64,000 nt of DNA from an uncultured Lachnospiraceae bacterium (lineage in GTDB: Bacteria; Bacillota; Clostridia; Lachnospirales; Lachnospiraceae): contig CANOCU010000001.1 in the NCBI GenBank assembly GCA_947564645.1, forward strand, positions 1 to 64,000. The letters run 5' to 3'. Each line of letters starts with the position of its first letter. Positions within the stretch are counted from its first letter, which is position 1. Below, piece by piece: positions 34,357 to 43,966 of this stretch. The translations under genes and the position numbers were made by a program. The notes under the pieces were generated by a model. The model saw only the letters and a list, made by a program, of their open reading frames with translations, had not been told where the DNA came from and did no database searches.

Positions 34357-34402
34357 GATACCGGATCTAACCCATTGTAAGCGTAAAACAGGAGGAACCA
34401 TC

Positions 34403-36214
34403 ATGGCTTTTGACGGCATCACCATTGCAAATATCGTATCAGAGCTGAAAGAAACACTCTCCGGCGGCCGGATCTATAAGATCGCCCAACCGGAAAATGA
34501 TGAACTTATGTTAACCATTAAGAATAACGGCACGCAGTACAGGCTTCTGCTGTCCGCGGACGCCTCCCTGCCCTTAGTCTATCTGACCCAGAGAAACAAG
34601 CAAAGCCCCCTGACCGCGCCGGGCTTCTGTATGCTGCTTCGCAAGCACCTGCAGAATGCGCGCATCTTAAACATTGCCCAGCCGGGTTTAGAGCGGATCA
34701 TCCATTTGGAACTGGAACATCTGAATGAACTGGGGGATCTGTGCCGCAAGAAGCTGATTATCGAAGTGATGGGCAAGCACAGCAATATCATCTTCTGCGA
34801 TGACAAGGACAGAATCATCGACAGCATCAAGCATATCTCCGCCATGGTCAGCTCCGTCCGCGAAGTGCTGCCCGGACGGGATTACTTCATCCCCCAGACA
34901 CAGAACAAATGGAATCCCCTCCGTTTCTGCCCCCAGTATACGGAGACTGACAGCGGCGCTGACGCTTCCTTCCTGAAGACAGAGGAAGACCGTGTTCTCC
35001 TGACCTATGGAGACTTCTGTGAGCATATGCGCAGCAAGCCCATGGCAGCCTACAAGGCGCTCTATACCTCCTACACGGGACTTTCTCCCATTATTGCGCA
35101 GGAAATATGCTTCCGCGCCGGTATCGACGCCGATCTGCCCGCCAACGTACTGGAAGATACGGCCCTGCATACACTGTATGACACGCTCACTGCCATGCTG
35201 CAGCAGGTGATAACAGGTGTTTTCACACCGACTATCCTCTATAACGGACCGGAACCCATAGAGTTTGCCTCACTGCCGCTGACGCTCTACGCCGACAAGA
35301 CTGCCAGAACCTTCGATTCCATCAGCGTTGTTCTCGAACAGTATTACGCGCAGCGCAGCATGGTGACCCGCATCCGTCAGAAATCCGTGGATCTGCGCAA
35401 GATCGTACAGACCGCCTTAGAGCGCAATATCAAGAAGTACGATCTGCAGATCAGACAGATGCAGGATACGGAGAAAAAGGACAAATATAAGATTTACGGG
35501 GAGCTGATCAACACTTACGGCTATAACATAACACCCGATTCCAAATCTATGGAGGCATTGAACTACTATACGAACGAGACGATCACGATCCCGTTGGATC
35601 CTACCCTCACCCCGCAGGAGAACGCGCAGAAATATTTCGAGAAATACGGGAAACTGAAACGCACCTACGAAGCGCTCTCCGAATTGACTGTCCAGGTTAA
35701 AGAAGAGATCGAACATCTGGAATCCATCCTTGCCGCTTTGGACATCGCCATGCAGGAGGAAGACCTGGTGCAGATCAGGGAAGAATTGATTGAGAGCGGT
35801 TACATCCGCAGAAAAGGCGGCACGAAGAAGGCCAGGGTCACCAGCCGGCCTTTCCACTATATCAGCAGCGACGGTTTTCACATGTATGTGGGCAAGAATA
35901 ACTTCCAGAACGACGAACTGACCTTCAAGTTCGCCACCGGCAATGACTGGTGGTTCCACGCCAAGAAGAAGGCCGGATCCCATGTGGTCGTCAAGACGGA
36001 AGGGCAGGAACTGCCCGACCGCACCTTCGAGGAAGCCGCCCGGCTGGCCGCCTACTATTCCAAGGGACGCGATCAGGCCAAGGTGGAGATCGACTATATC
36101 CAGAAGAAACATGTCAAGAAACCCGCCGGGGCCAAGCCCGGATTCGTGGTGTACTACACCAATTATTCGATGGCCATCGACTCGGATATCTCCGCCATCC
36201 GGCAAGTCGATTGA
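34403..36214 (+). CDS. rqcH: Ribosome quality-control protein RqcH (NFACT)
   Basis: 603 residues. NFACT-N domain (about 1-220), central HhH/coiled-coil part (about 330-470, with a Glu/Leu-rich helix), and NFACT-R domain at about 480-590 (GNDWWFHAKKKAGSHVVVKT). RqcH brings alanyl-tRNA to stalled 50S peptidyl-tRNA complexes and adds C-terminal Ala tails; older names are FbpA/fibronectin-binding protein. ATG 34403 follows GGAGGAACC. It reads away from yicC; a terminator follows. Confidence 0.95.
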   Translation: MAFDGITIANIVSELKETLSGGRIYKIAQPENDELMLTIKNNGTQYRLLLSADASLPLVYLTQRNKQSPLTAPGFCMLLRKHLQNARILNIAQPGLERIIHLELEHLNELGDLCRKKLIIEVMGKHSNIIFCDDKDRIIDSIKHISAMVSSVREVLPGRDYFIPQTQNKWNPLRFCPQYTETDSGADASFLKTEEDRVLLTYGDFCEHMRSKPMAAYKALYTSYTGLSPIIAQEICFRAGIDADLPANVLEDTALHTLYDTLTAMLQQVITGVFTPTILYNGPEPIEFASLPLTLYADKTARTFDSISVVLEQYYAQRSMVTRIRQKSVDLRKIVQTALERNIKKYDLQIRQMQDTEKKDKYKIYGELINTYGYNITPDSKSMEALNYYTNETITIPLDPTLTPQENAQKYFEKYGKLKRTYEALSELTVQVKEEIEHLESILAALDIAMQEEDLVQIREELIESGYIRRKGGTKKARVTSRPFHYISSDGFHMYVGKNNFQNDELTFKFATGNDWWFHAKKKAGSHVVVKTEGQELPDRTFEEAARLAAYYSKGRDQAKVEIDYIQKKHVKKPAGAKPGFVVYYTNYSMAIDSDISAIRQVD

Positions 36215-36235
36215 TAACATCTGTGATTATAATTT

Positions 36236-36270
36236 TATAGTTAACGACATTAGAAATTTCGTTTACTATA
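36236..36270. repeat. Dispersed 35-bp palindromic element, copy 1
   Basis: TATAGTTAACGA ... TCGTTTACTATA arms (36236-36247 and 36259-36270; 11 of 12 pairs) around an 11-base centre. It lies directly downstream of rqcH. A near-identical copy occurs at 42420-42455. Confidence 0.75.
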
Positions 36271-36307
36271 CCTGTACCGACGCAGCAGAATCTAAAGCAG
36301 TGCATAC

Positions 36308-36366
36308 AAAATCCCCGCAAAGAACCCATCTGGTAGAACCAGATTCTTTGCGGGGATTTCTTTTCG
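36308..36366. terminator. Strong bidirectional terminator
   Basis: Perfect 16-bp stem AAATCCCCGCAAAGAA / TTCTTTGCGGGGATTT (arms 36308-36323 and 36344-36359) with an internal small hairpin in the loop and T-rich tails in both directions. It separates rqcH from the coat-protein genes. Confidence 0.9.
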
Positions 36367-36388
36367 GGCAAAGTCAGCTGCCAGAGTA

Positions 36389-36649
36389 CTAGATCGTGCT
36401 GGACGTAAACAGAGATCTCACATGCGCGATCTCCTCCTGGGTTGCCTTTGCGGCCGGCACATAATAGGATTTCTCACGCGCGATCTGATACAGCTCCTCC
36501 TGAGACTGCTCACAGGCATTGCGGAACTGCTTCAATGTCTGCTTCAGCTCCTTATTCTCCGTCTGGGCGATCATCTCCCCGAAACGTACCAGTTCACCGT
36601 TAATGCCGGTCAGCGTATCCGCTACCATTGTCTTCTCTTCCATCTGCAT
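36389..36649 (-). CDS. CotF-like spore coat protein, C-terminal-type partner
   Basis: 86 residues from MQMEEKTMVADT, a helix-rich protein of the coat-F family: segments EELYQIAREKSYYVPAAKATQEEIAHVRSLF match the C-terminal half of CotF-type proteins. The ATG at 36649 follows AAGGAGGACT; a longer GTG-started frame exists but begins inside the ribosome site. With the neighbour at 36709 it reconstitutes a two-helical-bundle CotF-like pair. Confidence 0.75.
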   Translation of the reverse strand: MQMEEKTMVADTLTGINGELVRFGEMIAQTENKELKQTLKQFRNACEQSQEELYQIAREKSYYVPAAKATQEEIAHVRSLFTSSTI

Positions 36650-36708
36650 AATAGTCCTCCTTCTTTTTTTCACGTTACCGCTTACTTCTTACACTCTCAC
36701 ACCTTACG

Positions 36709-36894
36709 TTATCTTAAATACTCCATCAGCTGCTGCTTGTTCTGCATTGCGGACTGTGCGCCTTTCTCGAAGAACTGCTTTACCTTCGTGTCGGACGCGC
36801 ACTCTGCATACTCCTTCATCTTGCAGTGCGTCACGTCATAGCCGCCCATAAGGTGGCGAAGATTCTGTAAATCCAACTCTGATAAGTTTGCCAT
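36709..36894 (-). CDS. CotF-like small coat protein, N-terminal-type partner
   Basis: 61 residues: MANLSELDLQNLRHLMGGYD and HCKMKEYAECASDTKVKQFF, matching the N-terminal helix pair of coat-F proteins. Its ATG at 36894 follows CAGGAGG. The pair, 60 bases apart on the same strand, looks like the split, two-gene form seen in Clostridia. Expression in the mother cell late in sporulation is inferred from the family. Confidence 0.75.
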   Translation of the reverse strand: MANLSELDLQNLRHLMGGYDVTHCKMKEYAECASDTKVKQFFEKGAQSAMQNKQQLMEYLR

Positions 36895-36917
36895 ATGATT
36901 TTACCTCCTGAAATGAA

Positions 36918-36959
36918 AAATGATTGTCGCAAACAGTATTTGTATTTGGACAATCATTT
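36918..36959 (-). terminator. Hairpin between the flippase and coat genes
   Basis: Perfect 11-bp arms AAATGATTGTC (36918-36928) / GACAATCATTT (36949-36959), loop about 20 bases, then TTTTTC in the minus direction. It could end flippase transcripts, or shape the 5' leader of the coat gene, whose SD lies at about 36904-36910. Confidence 0.5.
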
Positions 36960-37037
36960 ATTCCCTCTTTCCGTATTTAATTTATTTTTTCATTGATCTT
37001 CTGTTTTACACATGATCGCCCCGTACAATCACGCGTG

Positions 37038-38669
37038 CTATTTTAAAAGATGCATCTTCTTTGCCACATGCACCAGCATGGCTCCTTTCGGAAACGCCCG
37101 CAGCTCCTGCTCGTTCACGCCGCCGATAAAGAGGATCATCACGAAGTAGACGCAGGCCCCCAGCCCGATGGCGATCAGCAGCACGATCCGGCTCACCGGC
37201 AGCAGCAGATACAGCCCGTGATAGACGCCGAACGCCACGGCACCCATGACCACGGCGGAAACAAGCGGCTTGATGAAAGTCTTCATGATCTCCTGCTTAT
37301 ATTTCAGATGCCTCCTCACGGAGATCTGGTTCAGGATGCACACGACCAGCGAATAGAGGATATTGGCGCACACCAGGGCGTACAGATTCAGATCCGTATA
37401 CAGAAGCAGCCCGACCAGGGCGCCCATCTGGATTACCAGAGCAATTGCCGCATGGATCACCGGCGTATTCACCTTGCCAATCCCCTGCAGGACCGCATTC
37501 GTCAGCGTGGACAGGCCATACAGGACCACGGAGACCGCCAGCGCCGCAAGCAGTCCCGACGCCTTTTCCAGTGAGTCCTTCTGCGGAAAGATAAACTGCA
37601 TCACGGGCTGCGCCAGAAGGCCAAGCCCCATGGCCGCCGGTATGGAGACCATCATCGTCATGCGGATGGCCTTCGACACCTGTTTCCTTGTCTTCTTATA
37701 TTCCTTCCGGATAAAAGTGGTGGAGACTCCCGGTATCGTCGCCGAGGACATCGCCGAAGCGATGGCGATCGGTATATTGACCACCGAAACCGCCTGCGTG
37801 GCAAAGATCCCATAATCAATAGCAACCGTTACGTAATCCACATCCCTGAAATCCATGAGAATCCACTTGTAGATCTTCATATTGACTACGGTGGAACAGT
37901 TATAGATAAACGTGCTTAAGATAAAAGGCGTGACCACCGTGAAGATGGTCCTGATGATCTCCCCGTAGCTCTCCACATGCTTCGTCCGGTCATACCGCAC
38001 CCTTCTGTCGATCATCTTACGGTTCAGCATATACATACCGAACATAAACAGAAGCGCCATCAGAACGCCGGCGCCGGTTCCCAGCGCGCTGCCCGCAGAA
38101 CCGTAGATCGCCTGCGTGGTCTGTCCCTCTCCTGCCACCGTCTTCATCAGCAGCCAGGCCGCCAGAATACTGACCACCGCGTTCAGAATCTGCTCCAGAA
38201 TCTGTGACAGAGAGGTATGCATCATCGACCCGTGCGCCTGGAAATAACCGCGGAACACGCCCAGGAACCCGGAGAAAAAGATCGTTGGCGCAAACACCCG
38301 GAGCGCCACCACCGAATGCTCTCCCACAAGCCAGGGCGCCGCCACGAAAGTAATGACCGCTGCCGCCCCACCCACGATCGTTACATAAAGAAGGGAACAC
38401 CGAAAGACCCGCTGCGCATTCCCATATTCTCTGAAGGCCATTTTCTGGGCGATCACCTTGGAGATCGCCGAAGGGATACTGTAGGACGAGATCAGCAAGA
38501 TGATCGTATAGATATTGTACGCCTCGCTGTAGTAGCCGTTTCCCTCCAGACCGATGATACTCAGAAGCGGACTGCGGTAGATCAGGCTGATCACCTTGAC
38601 GATCATGCCCGCTGCTGCCAGAATTCCCGCCTGCAGCACAAAATTATTCTGTTTCTTTTGTCCGCCCAT
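37038..38669 (-). CDS. SpoVB/MurJ-like polysaccharide-type flippase
   Basis: 543 residues from ATG 38669 (GGAGGTGCGC directly ahead; the two-codon-longer GTG start lies in that site). Fourteen or so hydrophobic helices, with the MOP-superfamily flippase pattern (LQAGILAAAGMIVKVISLIYR and YYSEAYNIYTIILLISSYSIPSAISK). Family members flip lipid II or lipid-linked polysaccharide, and SpoVB is needed for spore cortex. The gene lies beside two coat genes and an Spo0A paralogue, so a cortex role is plausible but inferred. Confidence 0.88.
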   Translation of the reverse strand: MGGQKKQNNFVLQAGILAAAGMIVKVISLIYRSPLLSIIGLEGNGYYSEAYNIYTIILLISSYSIPSAISKVIAQKMAFREYGNAQRVFRCSLLYVTIVGGAAAVITFVAAPWLVGEHSVVALRVFAPTIFFSGFLGVFRGYFQAHGSMMHTSLSQILEQILNAVVSILAAWLLMKTVAGEGQTTQAIYGSAGSALGTGAGVLMALLFMFGMYMLNRKMIDRRVRYDRTKHVESYGEIIRTIFTVVTPFILSTFIYNCSTVVNMKIYKWILMDFRDVDYVTVAIDYGIFATQAVSVVNIPIAIASAMSSATIPGVSTTFIRKEYKKTRKQVSKAIRMTMMVSIPAAMGLGLLAQPVMQFIFPQKDSLEKASGLLAALAVSVVLYGLSTLTNAVLQGIGKVNTPVIHAAIALVIQMGALVGLLLYTDLNLYALVCANILYSLVVCILNQISVRRHLKYKQEIMKTFIKPLVSAVVMGAVAFGVYHGLYLLLPVSRIVLLIAIGLGACVYFVMILFIGGVNEQELRAFPKGAMLVHVAKKMHLLK

Positions 38670-38796
38670 GCGCACCTCCGGGTTACCGATAACGTCTCAT
38701 GTGAAAAAGAGCAAGCGCGGCAGCCTGTCAGGCAATCCTCATGTCTGCACTGACAAGTCCGACACTTGCTCCGATATCTTTCGTCCTGCCCTGATC

Positions 38797-40242
38797 TTAT
38801 CCGATCAGCCAGTCATACATCTCCTGATACTTCTTCGCTGATACATGCCATGAGAAGTCAACTGCCATTGCCCTGTCCACGATCTTGTTCCATTCGCGCT
38901 TCTTATCATAGTAGATATGCTCCGCATAACGGATCGTGCCAAGCATCTCATGGGCATTGTAGTTCTTAAAGCTGAATCCCGTACCGGTTCCTTCATACTC
39001 GTTGTAAGGCTCCACCGTATCTTTCAGACCACCGGTCTCCCGCACGATCGGCACCGTGCCATAACGCAGGGACATCAGCTGGCTCAGTCCGCAGGGCTCG
39101 AAGAGCGAAGGCATCAGGAATGCGTCGCTTGCCGCATAGATCTTATGTGACAGCGCATCCGAATAATAAATATTTGCCGACACCTTGCCATGGTATTTCC
39201 AGTCGAAATGGCGGAACATATTCTCATACTGTTCCTGACCGGTTCCAAGCACCACGATCTGCACATTGTCCTGGCAGAGTTCATCCATCACATAAGCGAT
39301 CAGGTCAAAGCCCTTCTGGTCTGTCAGACGGGATACGATACCGATCATCATCGCCTTATCATCCTGATTCAGACCCAGTTCCGCCTGCAGCGCCCGTTTA
39401 TTCTTCACTTTCTCCTTGCGGAAGTTCACTGCATTATAATTGAACTCAATATTCGTATCTACTTCCGGGCTGAAATCCGTGTAATCGACACCGTTGACAA
39501 TACCGCGCAGATCCGCCGCCCTGGCGCGCATCAGCCCGTCTAAACCCTCGCCGTAGAACGCCGTCTTGATCTCCTCCGCATACGTATCGCTGACCGTGGT
39601 GATCGCATCCGCGTACACAAGACCGCCCTTTAAGAGATTGGCATCCTTATAAGCCTCCAGCTTATCCGAAGTGAAGAAGTAATCCGGCAGTCCCGTGATC
39701 TCCTTAACCTCCTTGACGCTCCATTTGCCCTGGAATTTCAGATTATGTATCGTCATGACCGTCTTGATGCCCCGGTAGAAATCGCCGCCCTGGAATCTCT
39801 CCTTCAGATATACGGGGATCAGTCCGGTCTGCCAGTCGTGGCAGTGGATCAGATCCGGCCTGAAATCGATCACCGGCAGGATCGACAGCGCCGCTTTACA
39901 GAAGAACGCATACTTCTCAATCTCAAACAAAGCATTATCGCTGTAAGGCTTAAATCCACTGAAGAAGCCCTCGTTATCGATGAAATAGTACTTCACGCCT
40001 TCCACTTCGGCTTCCATGATTCCCACATACTCCTCTTTCCAGTGGAAATCCATATAAAAGTGTGTCTTATACGTGAGCTTATCCTTCATCTCCTGCTTCA
40101 TGCAGGTATATTTAGGAAGAATCACCCTGATGTCAAAGTATTCTCTGTCGATACACTTGGGCAGAGAACCGATCACATCTGCCAACCCGCCTGTCTTGAT
40201 AAAAGGAACCCCTTCCGATGCAACAAACAAAATATTTTTCAT
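38797..40242 (-). CDS. glgA: Glycogen synthase (ADP-glucose)
   Basis: 481-residue GT5 enzyme that extends alpha-1,4-glucan from ADP-glucose. Lys15 in KTGGLADVIGSLPK binds the nucleotide sugar; the C-terminal EPCGLSQLMSLRYGTVPIVRETGGL segment closes the active site. ATG 40242. No other glg gene is in the window, so it is a standalone copy. Glycogen accumulation accompanies sporulation in clostridia, which suits its neighbours. Confidence 0.95.
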   Translation of the reverse strand: MKNILFVASEGVPFIKTGGLADVIGSLPKCIDREYFDIRVILPKYTCMKQEMKDKLTYKTHFYMDFHWKEEYVGIMEAEVEGVKYYFIDNEGFFSGFKPYSDNALFEIEKYAFFCKAALSILPVIDFRPDLIHCHDWQTGLIPVYLKERFQGGDFYRGIKTVMTIHNLKFQGKWSVKEVKEITGLPDYFFTSDKLEAYKDANLLKGGLVYADAITTVSDTYAEEIKTAFYGEGLDGLMRARAADLRGIVNGVDYTDFSPEVDTNIEFNYNAVNFRKEKVKNKRALQAELGLNQDDKAMMIGIVSRLTDQKGFDLIAYVMDELCQDNVQIVVLGTGQEQYENMFRHFDWKYHGKVSANIYYSDALSHKIYAASDAFLMPSLFEPCGLSQLMSLRYGTVPIVRETGGLKDTVEPYNEYEGTGTGFSFKNYNAHEMLGTIRYAEHIYYDKKREWNKIVDRAMAVDFSWHVSAKKYQEMYDWLIG

Positions 40243-40408
40243 ACTAACCCTCCAGAATATAAATTGTCCTGTCTTCTCCAGTCATTAACATATATTATAC
40301 AGCATTTCCAGTGGCAATAAAAGGGTTATTTTGAAAAGTTCCTGTCTTGCGCCGAAGGACGGCCGGCATCCAGGATGCCTTACTCCGCTGCAATCATCCG
40401 GCCCGGCG

Positions 40409-40927
40409 TTAATGCCTGTACTGCAGCCGGATCTTATCCGCGATCAGCGCAATAAATTCCGAATTGGTCGGTTTCCCCTTCCCGGTATTAATGGTATAGC
40501 CGAATAACGCGTCCAGTGTCTCCATCCGGCCTCTCGACCAGGCTACCTCGATCGCATGGCGGATGGCACGCTCCACCCGGCTTGGTGTAGTCTGGTACTT
40601 CTTCGCAATGGTCGGATACAGCACCTTCGTGATGGAGCCGAGCATTTCCACGTCCTCTACCGACATCATGATCGCTTCCCGCAGATATTGATACCCCTTG
40701 ATATGGGCGGGCACCCCGATCTCATGGATCATATCCGTCACATCTTTCTCCAGATCCCTTACCACATGGGATGACAGACCCACATCCTTCTTAGTCGTTG
40801 CCGTATCCTTTGTTCCTGAGGGAACCGTTATCATGATCTGGAATTCCTTGTTGGTGCTGATCAGATTATCCAGAAGCTTGTAAAATTGTTTCTGATCTCT
40901 CGCCGCGGTCATGTTTAATGTCTCCAT
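40409..40927 (-). CDS. Spo0A-type DNA-binding protein lacking a receiver domain
   Basis: 172 residues. From about residue 53 onward it is a near-full Spo0A effector domain: [36 protein letters not shown], then [17 protein letters not shown] and [13 protein letters not shown], which hold the recognition helix. The first 50 residues ([20 protein letters not shown]) are not a receiver domain and lack the phospho-acceptor Asp. GGAGGAGTAC precedes ATG 40927. Since Spo0A requires phosphorylation-driven dimerisation, this orphan would be constitutive, competitive, or regulated by partner binding. Confidence 0.85.
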   Translation of the reverse strand: METLNMTAARDQKQFYKLLDNLISTNKEFQIMITVPSGTKDTATTKKDVGLSSHVVRDLEKDVTDMIHEIGVPAHIKGYQYLREAIMMSVEDVEMLGSITKVLYPTIAKKYQTTPSRVERAIRHAIEVAWSRGRMETLDALFGYTINTGKGKPTNSEFIALIADKIRLQYRH

Positions 40928-41137
40928 AAGTACTCCTCCATCTTCCTGGTTGGTTCGTTACTGTCGCTGTCCCACAAGAATACACGTTCCTGATAGACAA
41001 TAACCTTATTCATACAATTCCTACATATTTCTTACCGGTCTGTTGACGCGTTCCGACATAAACCATTATAAACAATTGAAGAATACTATGGAATAGTAAG
41101 GCATCGCACTGCACGGGGCTGGTCCGGTCTCTATGAT

Positions 41138-42343
41138 CTATTTCCAGTACTTCTCCACCAGTTCCACCGCATGATCCGCATACGCCGGGAACCATCCGAG
41201 ATCCACACAGCGTCCTAGATCCCAGCTGTCCCAGCCTACCCAGCCGTCCTCATTGACGGTATCGACAAGCAGCTTATAGCTCCAGTAGAAGTAGCCGCTG
41301 CCCGCCTTCCATGCCTTCAGCTGCGCATCCGCCAGCGCCCGGTAGATTTTCTGCTTCTCCTCATCGCTGACGCTCTCCCTGGACATCCCTTCCTGGCCGT
41401 TTAACACGGTCTGGCCGCCCTTCGTATCCCGGCCGACCGCCAGGGAATTAAAGAGACACCACTCGCCGCAGATCACCGGGAAGTACTCCTGCATCTCCCG
41501 GATATCCGCCTCATAATGCTCCTCGATGAACTTCACATACCCTTCCACGGTCTGCTCACAGCCCATCCCTTCCGCCATCATCAGATACTGGTGGGTATCC
41601 AATACCACATTCTTGTACTTATCTTCCCGCATAAAGTCCTTCCAGGCTTTGAGAAGGAAGGCGTCATGGATCACCACGCATTTTTCCTCCGGCAGATACC
41701 GGCGCAGCCGGTCATACGCATCCAGATAGAACTGCCTGATAAAGCCGAGGGTATTGGGTCTTGTCCCCGCCGCCTTCTCGGGATCCGCCGCCGGGTACCG
41801 CTCTTCGACCCCCATCAGGTTCCAGGTCTCCTCCGTAATGGGCTCATTGATCACTTCAATGCCCCACAGCCCCTCTCTCCTGCCGTAACGTTTCGCCAGC
41901 CGCTCTAACACCGTCAATTCGAATTCCACTTCCTCCGGCTCCTGGGACCACTTGCACACGCCGCTGATCCCGCCGTTGTCGAAGCCGTTCTGGCTGTCCG
42001 GCGCGGTATGCAGGTCGATCAGGATCTTAAGCCCGTACCGCTCCGCCCAGCAGAAGGCTTTGTCCAACTCCTCCACACAGCCGATGAAAGGCTCTCTGTC
42101 CCCAAAGATAAAATATGGCACCGGGATCCGCACCGTGTTCATGCCCATGGCCCTGATCCTCGTAAAATCCCGCTCCGTAATGTACTCCGCGCGGTGGGTC
42201 TTAATTCTCGCCTCATACACTTCCCGCGAAAGCTGTGTGGGCAGATAATACTCGTCCTCCGCCGTGGTTCCCGCAAACAGTCCCGGACTCATCCATTTCT
42301 CCAAAACCAGCCAGTTTCCCAGATTAACGCCTTTGATCTCCAT
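41138..42343 (-). CDS. GH5 beta-glucanase (exo-beta-1,3-glucanase-like)
   Basis: 401 residues, no signal peptide. Opening MEIKGVNLGNWLVLEKWMSP is typical of exo-beta-1,3-glucanase-like GH5 enzymes; acid/base Glu167 in EVINEPIT and nucleophile Glu294 in VICGEWCLFN. The ATG at 42343 is preferred because GGGAG lies ten bases upstream, whereas the earlier ATG (42352) sits directly next to it. Cytoplasmic location points to cleavage of imported oligosaccharides. Last gene of the sugar locus. Confidence 0.88.
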   Translation of the reverse strand: MEIKGVNLGNWLVLEKWMSPGLFAGTTAEDEYYLPTQLSREVYEARIKTHRAEYITERDFTRIRAMGMNTVRIPVPYFIFGDREPFIGCVEELDKAFCWAERYGLKILIDLHTAPDSQNGFDNGGISGVCKWSQEPEEVEFELTVLERLAKRYGRREGLWGIEVINEPITEETWNLMGVEERYPAADPEKAAGTRPNTLGFIRQFYLDAYDRLRRYLPEEKCVVIHDAFLLKAWKDFMREDKYKNVVLDTHQYLMMAEGMGCEQTVEGYVKFIEEHYEADIREMQEYFPVICGEWCLFNSLAVGRDTKGGQTVLNGQEGMSRESVSDEEKQKIYRALADAQLKAWKAGSGYFYWSYKLLVDTVNEDGWVGWDSWDLGRCVDLGWFPAYADHAVELVEKYWK

Positions 42344-42419
42344 ACTTGTCATACTCCCTTCTATTTAACTGTTCTTTCTCTTTTCTGTTTCACGCTCTCT
42401 GCTCTTCCCGTTTCCGTTC

Positions 42420-42455
42420 TATAGTTAACGACTTTGGAAATTTCGTTTACGATAT
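42420..42455. repeat. Dispersed 35-bp palindromic element, copy 2
   Basis: TATAGTTAACGAC...TTTCGTTTACGATAT, differing from the copy at 36236-36270 at a few positions. It lies just downstream of the GH30 stop (42457-42459) and upstream of the GH5 gene. Confidence 0.7.
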
Positions 42456-42456
42456 G

Positions 42457-43806
42457 TTATTGCAGGATCACCGTCGAAACACTGCTGCCCGGCACGACCA
42501 CTCTCGTGATCCTCCCCTCCGTGCGCAGATGGATCATCTTCCTGTCCTTACCGGTATACAGGATCACCACCGCCACCGAACCATCGGGATTCTGCGCCGC
42601 CGTCACTTCCACCTCCGGTGAGAAGCTGGAACATCCGACCCTCACGGCACCCGGCTTGATATATCTGCCAAACTGTCCGATCACATGGAACATGGGCTTA
42701 TACTCCACCGTATCCGTGACCGTATCGCACATCACCGGCGCATTGCAGAAATTGCCCACATGATTGGGACCGCCCTGCTCATCCAGCACCAGATTCCAGT
42801 CCAGCCAGCTGTTCATACCGTGATTTAAATCTCCGATCAGGTCGTGAGCATACATCCTGGCGTGACGCATATCATCCTGCACATGCTCTTTTCCTCTGGC
42901 ATATTCCACACAGCCTTCGCTGCGCATCAGCATCAGCTCCGGGAAATCCTCCCTCACCATCTGCAATGTCTCGAAATGATCGCCCGAATACCAGTGATAG
43001 GCTACGCCGGCTACCATATCCTTCGTGGTCTCATCCACGATCTCACAGGCCCGCTCATAGACCCGCTCCTTGTTATGATCCCAGATATACAGCTTCACAT
43101 GCTCCAGTCCGTGCTCCTGCAGGGCCGGATACAGATAGTCGCGCAGAAATTCTTTCTCTTCTTTTGCCGTATACTCGCAGGAATCCCAGGTCTGCACGGC
43201 CAGCGGCTCGTTCTGGATGGTCATGCAGTCAATCTCTATCCCCAGCTTCCGATATTCCTTAAGATATTTTACCACATAATCCGCGTACGCCTGATAGCAT
43301 TCCCGGCACAGATGCCCGCCGCCGTTGCGCACACCCGTCTCTTTCATAAAGGCCGGCGGCGACCAGGGGGAAAGTAACAGTGAGACCGGCTTTCCCAGGG
43401 CATCTGCCGCCATCTTCACAAGAGGCTGCACGTACTTCGCATCCCGCTCCAATGTGAAATCCCCGAAGGCAGGATCGTCCGCCTTCTCCACCGCACAATA
43501 GTTGCTGACGGAAAAGTCACAGCTGTCCATATGCACTCTGCCCAGAGTATAACCGATCCCACCTTGTCCATAGCAGGCCTCCACGATCTCCTGCCGCTTC
43601 TCCTGACTCATCCGCGCCAGCGTATAACCCGCCGACTCCGTGAGCGCCGCCCCGAATCCCTGGATGGTCTGATATCTTTTCCCCGGATACACATTTACCA
43701 CATCCATCTCCTGTGCTTTGGCATCCGGGATTAGGCTGGTCTCGTAAGTCTCCTGTCTGATTCCCTCACTGTCAAGTATCGTCGTATACATAGTTGCTTT
43801 CTTCAT
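42457..43806 (-). CDS. GH30 beta-glucanase (glucosylceramidase / beta-1,6-glucanase group)
   Basis: 449 residues, no signal peptide. Family 30 barrel with QTIQGFGAALTESAGYTL near residue 46, acid/base Glu200 in TIQNEPLAVQTWDS, nucleophile Glu297 in LMRSEGCVEY, and a C-terminal beta domain. ATG 43806 is chosen because the protein then starts in the usual place, with AAAGG about 14 bases ahead. Next to a GH5 beta-1,3-glucanase, this suggests degradation of mixed beta-1,3/1,6-glucan fragments in the cytoplasm (inference). Confidence 0.9.
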   Translation of the reverse strand: MKKATMYTTILDSEGIRQETYETSLIPDAKAQEMDVVNVYPGKRYQTIQGFGAALTESAGYTLARMSQEKRQEIVEACYGQGGIGYTLGRVHMDSCDFSVSNYCAVEKADDPAFGDFTLERDAKYVQPLVKMAADALGKPVSLLLSPWSPPAFMKETGVRNGGGHLCRECYQAYADYVVKYLKEYRKLGIEIDCMTIQNEPLAVQTWDSCEYTAKEEKEFLRDYLYPALQEHGLEHVKLYIWDHNKERVYERACEIVDETTKDMVAGVAYHWYSGDHFETLQMVREDFPELMLMRSEGCVEYARGKEHVQDDMRHARMYAHDLIGDLNHGMNSWLDWNLVLDEQGGPNHVGNFCNAPVMCDTVTDTVEYKPMFHVIGQFGRYIKPGAVRVGCSSFSPEVEVTAAQNPDGSVAVVILYTGKDRKMIHLRTEGRITRVVVPGSSVSTVILQ

Positions 43807-43966
43807 AATCAATATTATACCTTTCTTCCGTTGGAAAACGTCGATGTAAAAAGAGGGGTTGACAAAACCACGCATCAACCCCCATATCCCTTAACACAAT
43901 CATTTATAACTTACTTCTATTTCTGTTTCTGGCATCTATTTCTGCATTTATTTTCGTTTCCGCTTC

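Noticed and set aside
40243-40408. Terminator or riboswitch between glgA and the Spo0A paralogue
   Set aside because: No convincing stem with T-run and no known riboswitch signature; nothing called.
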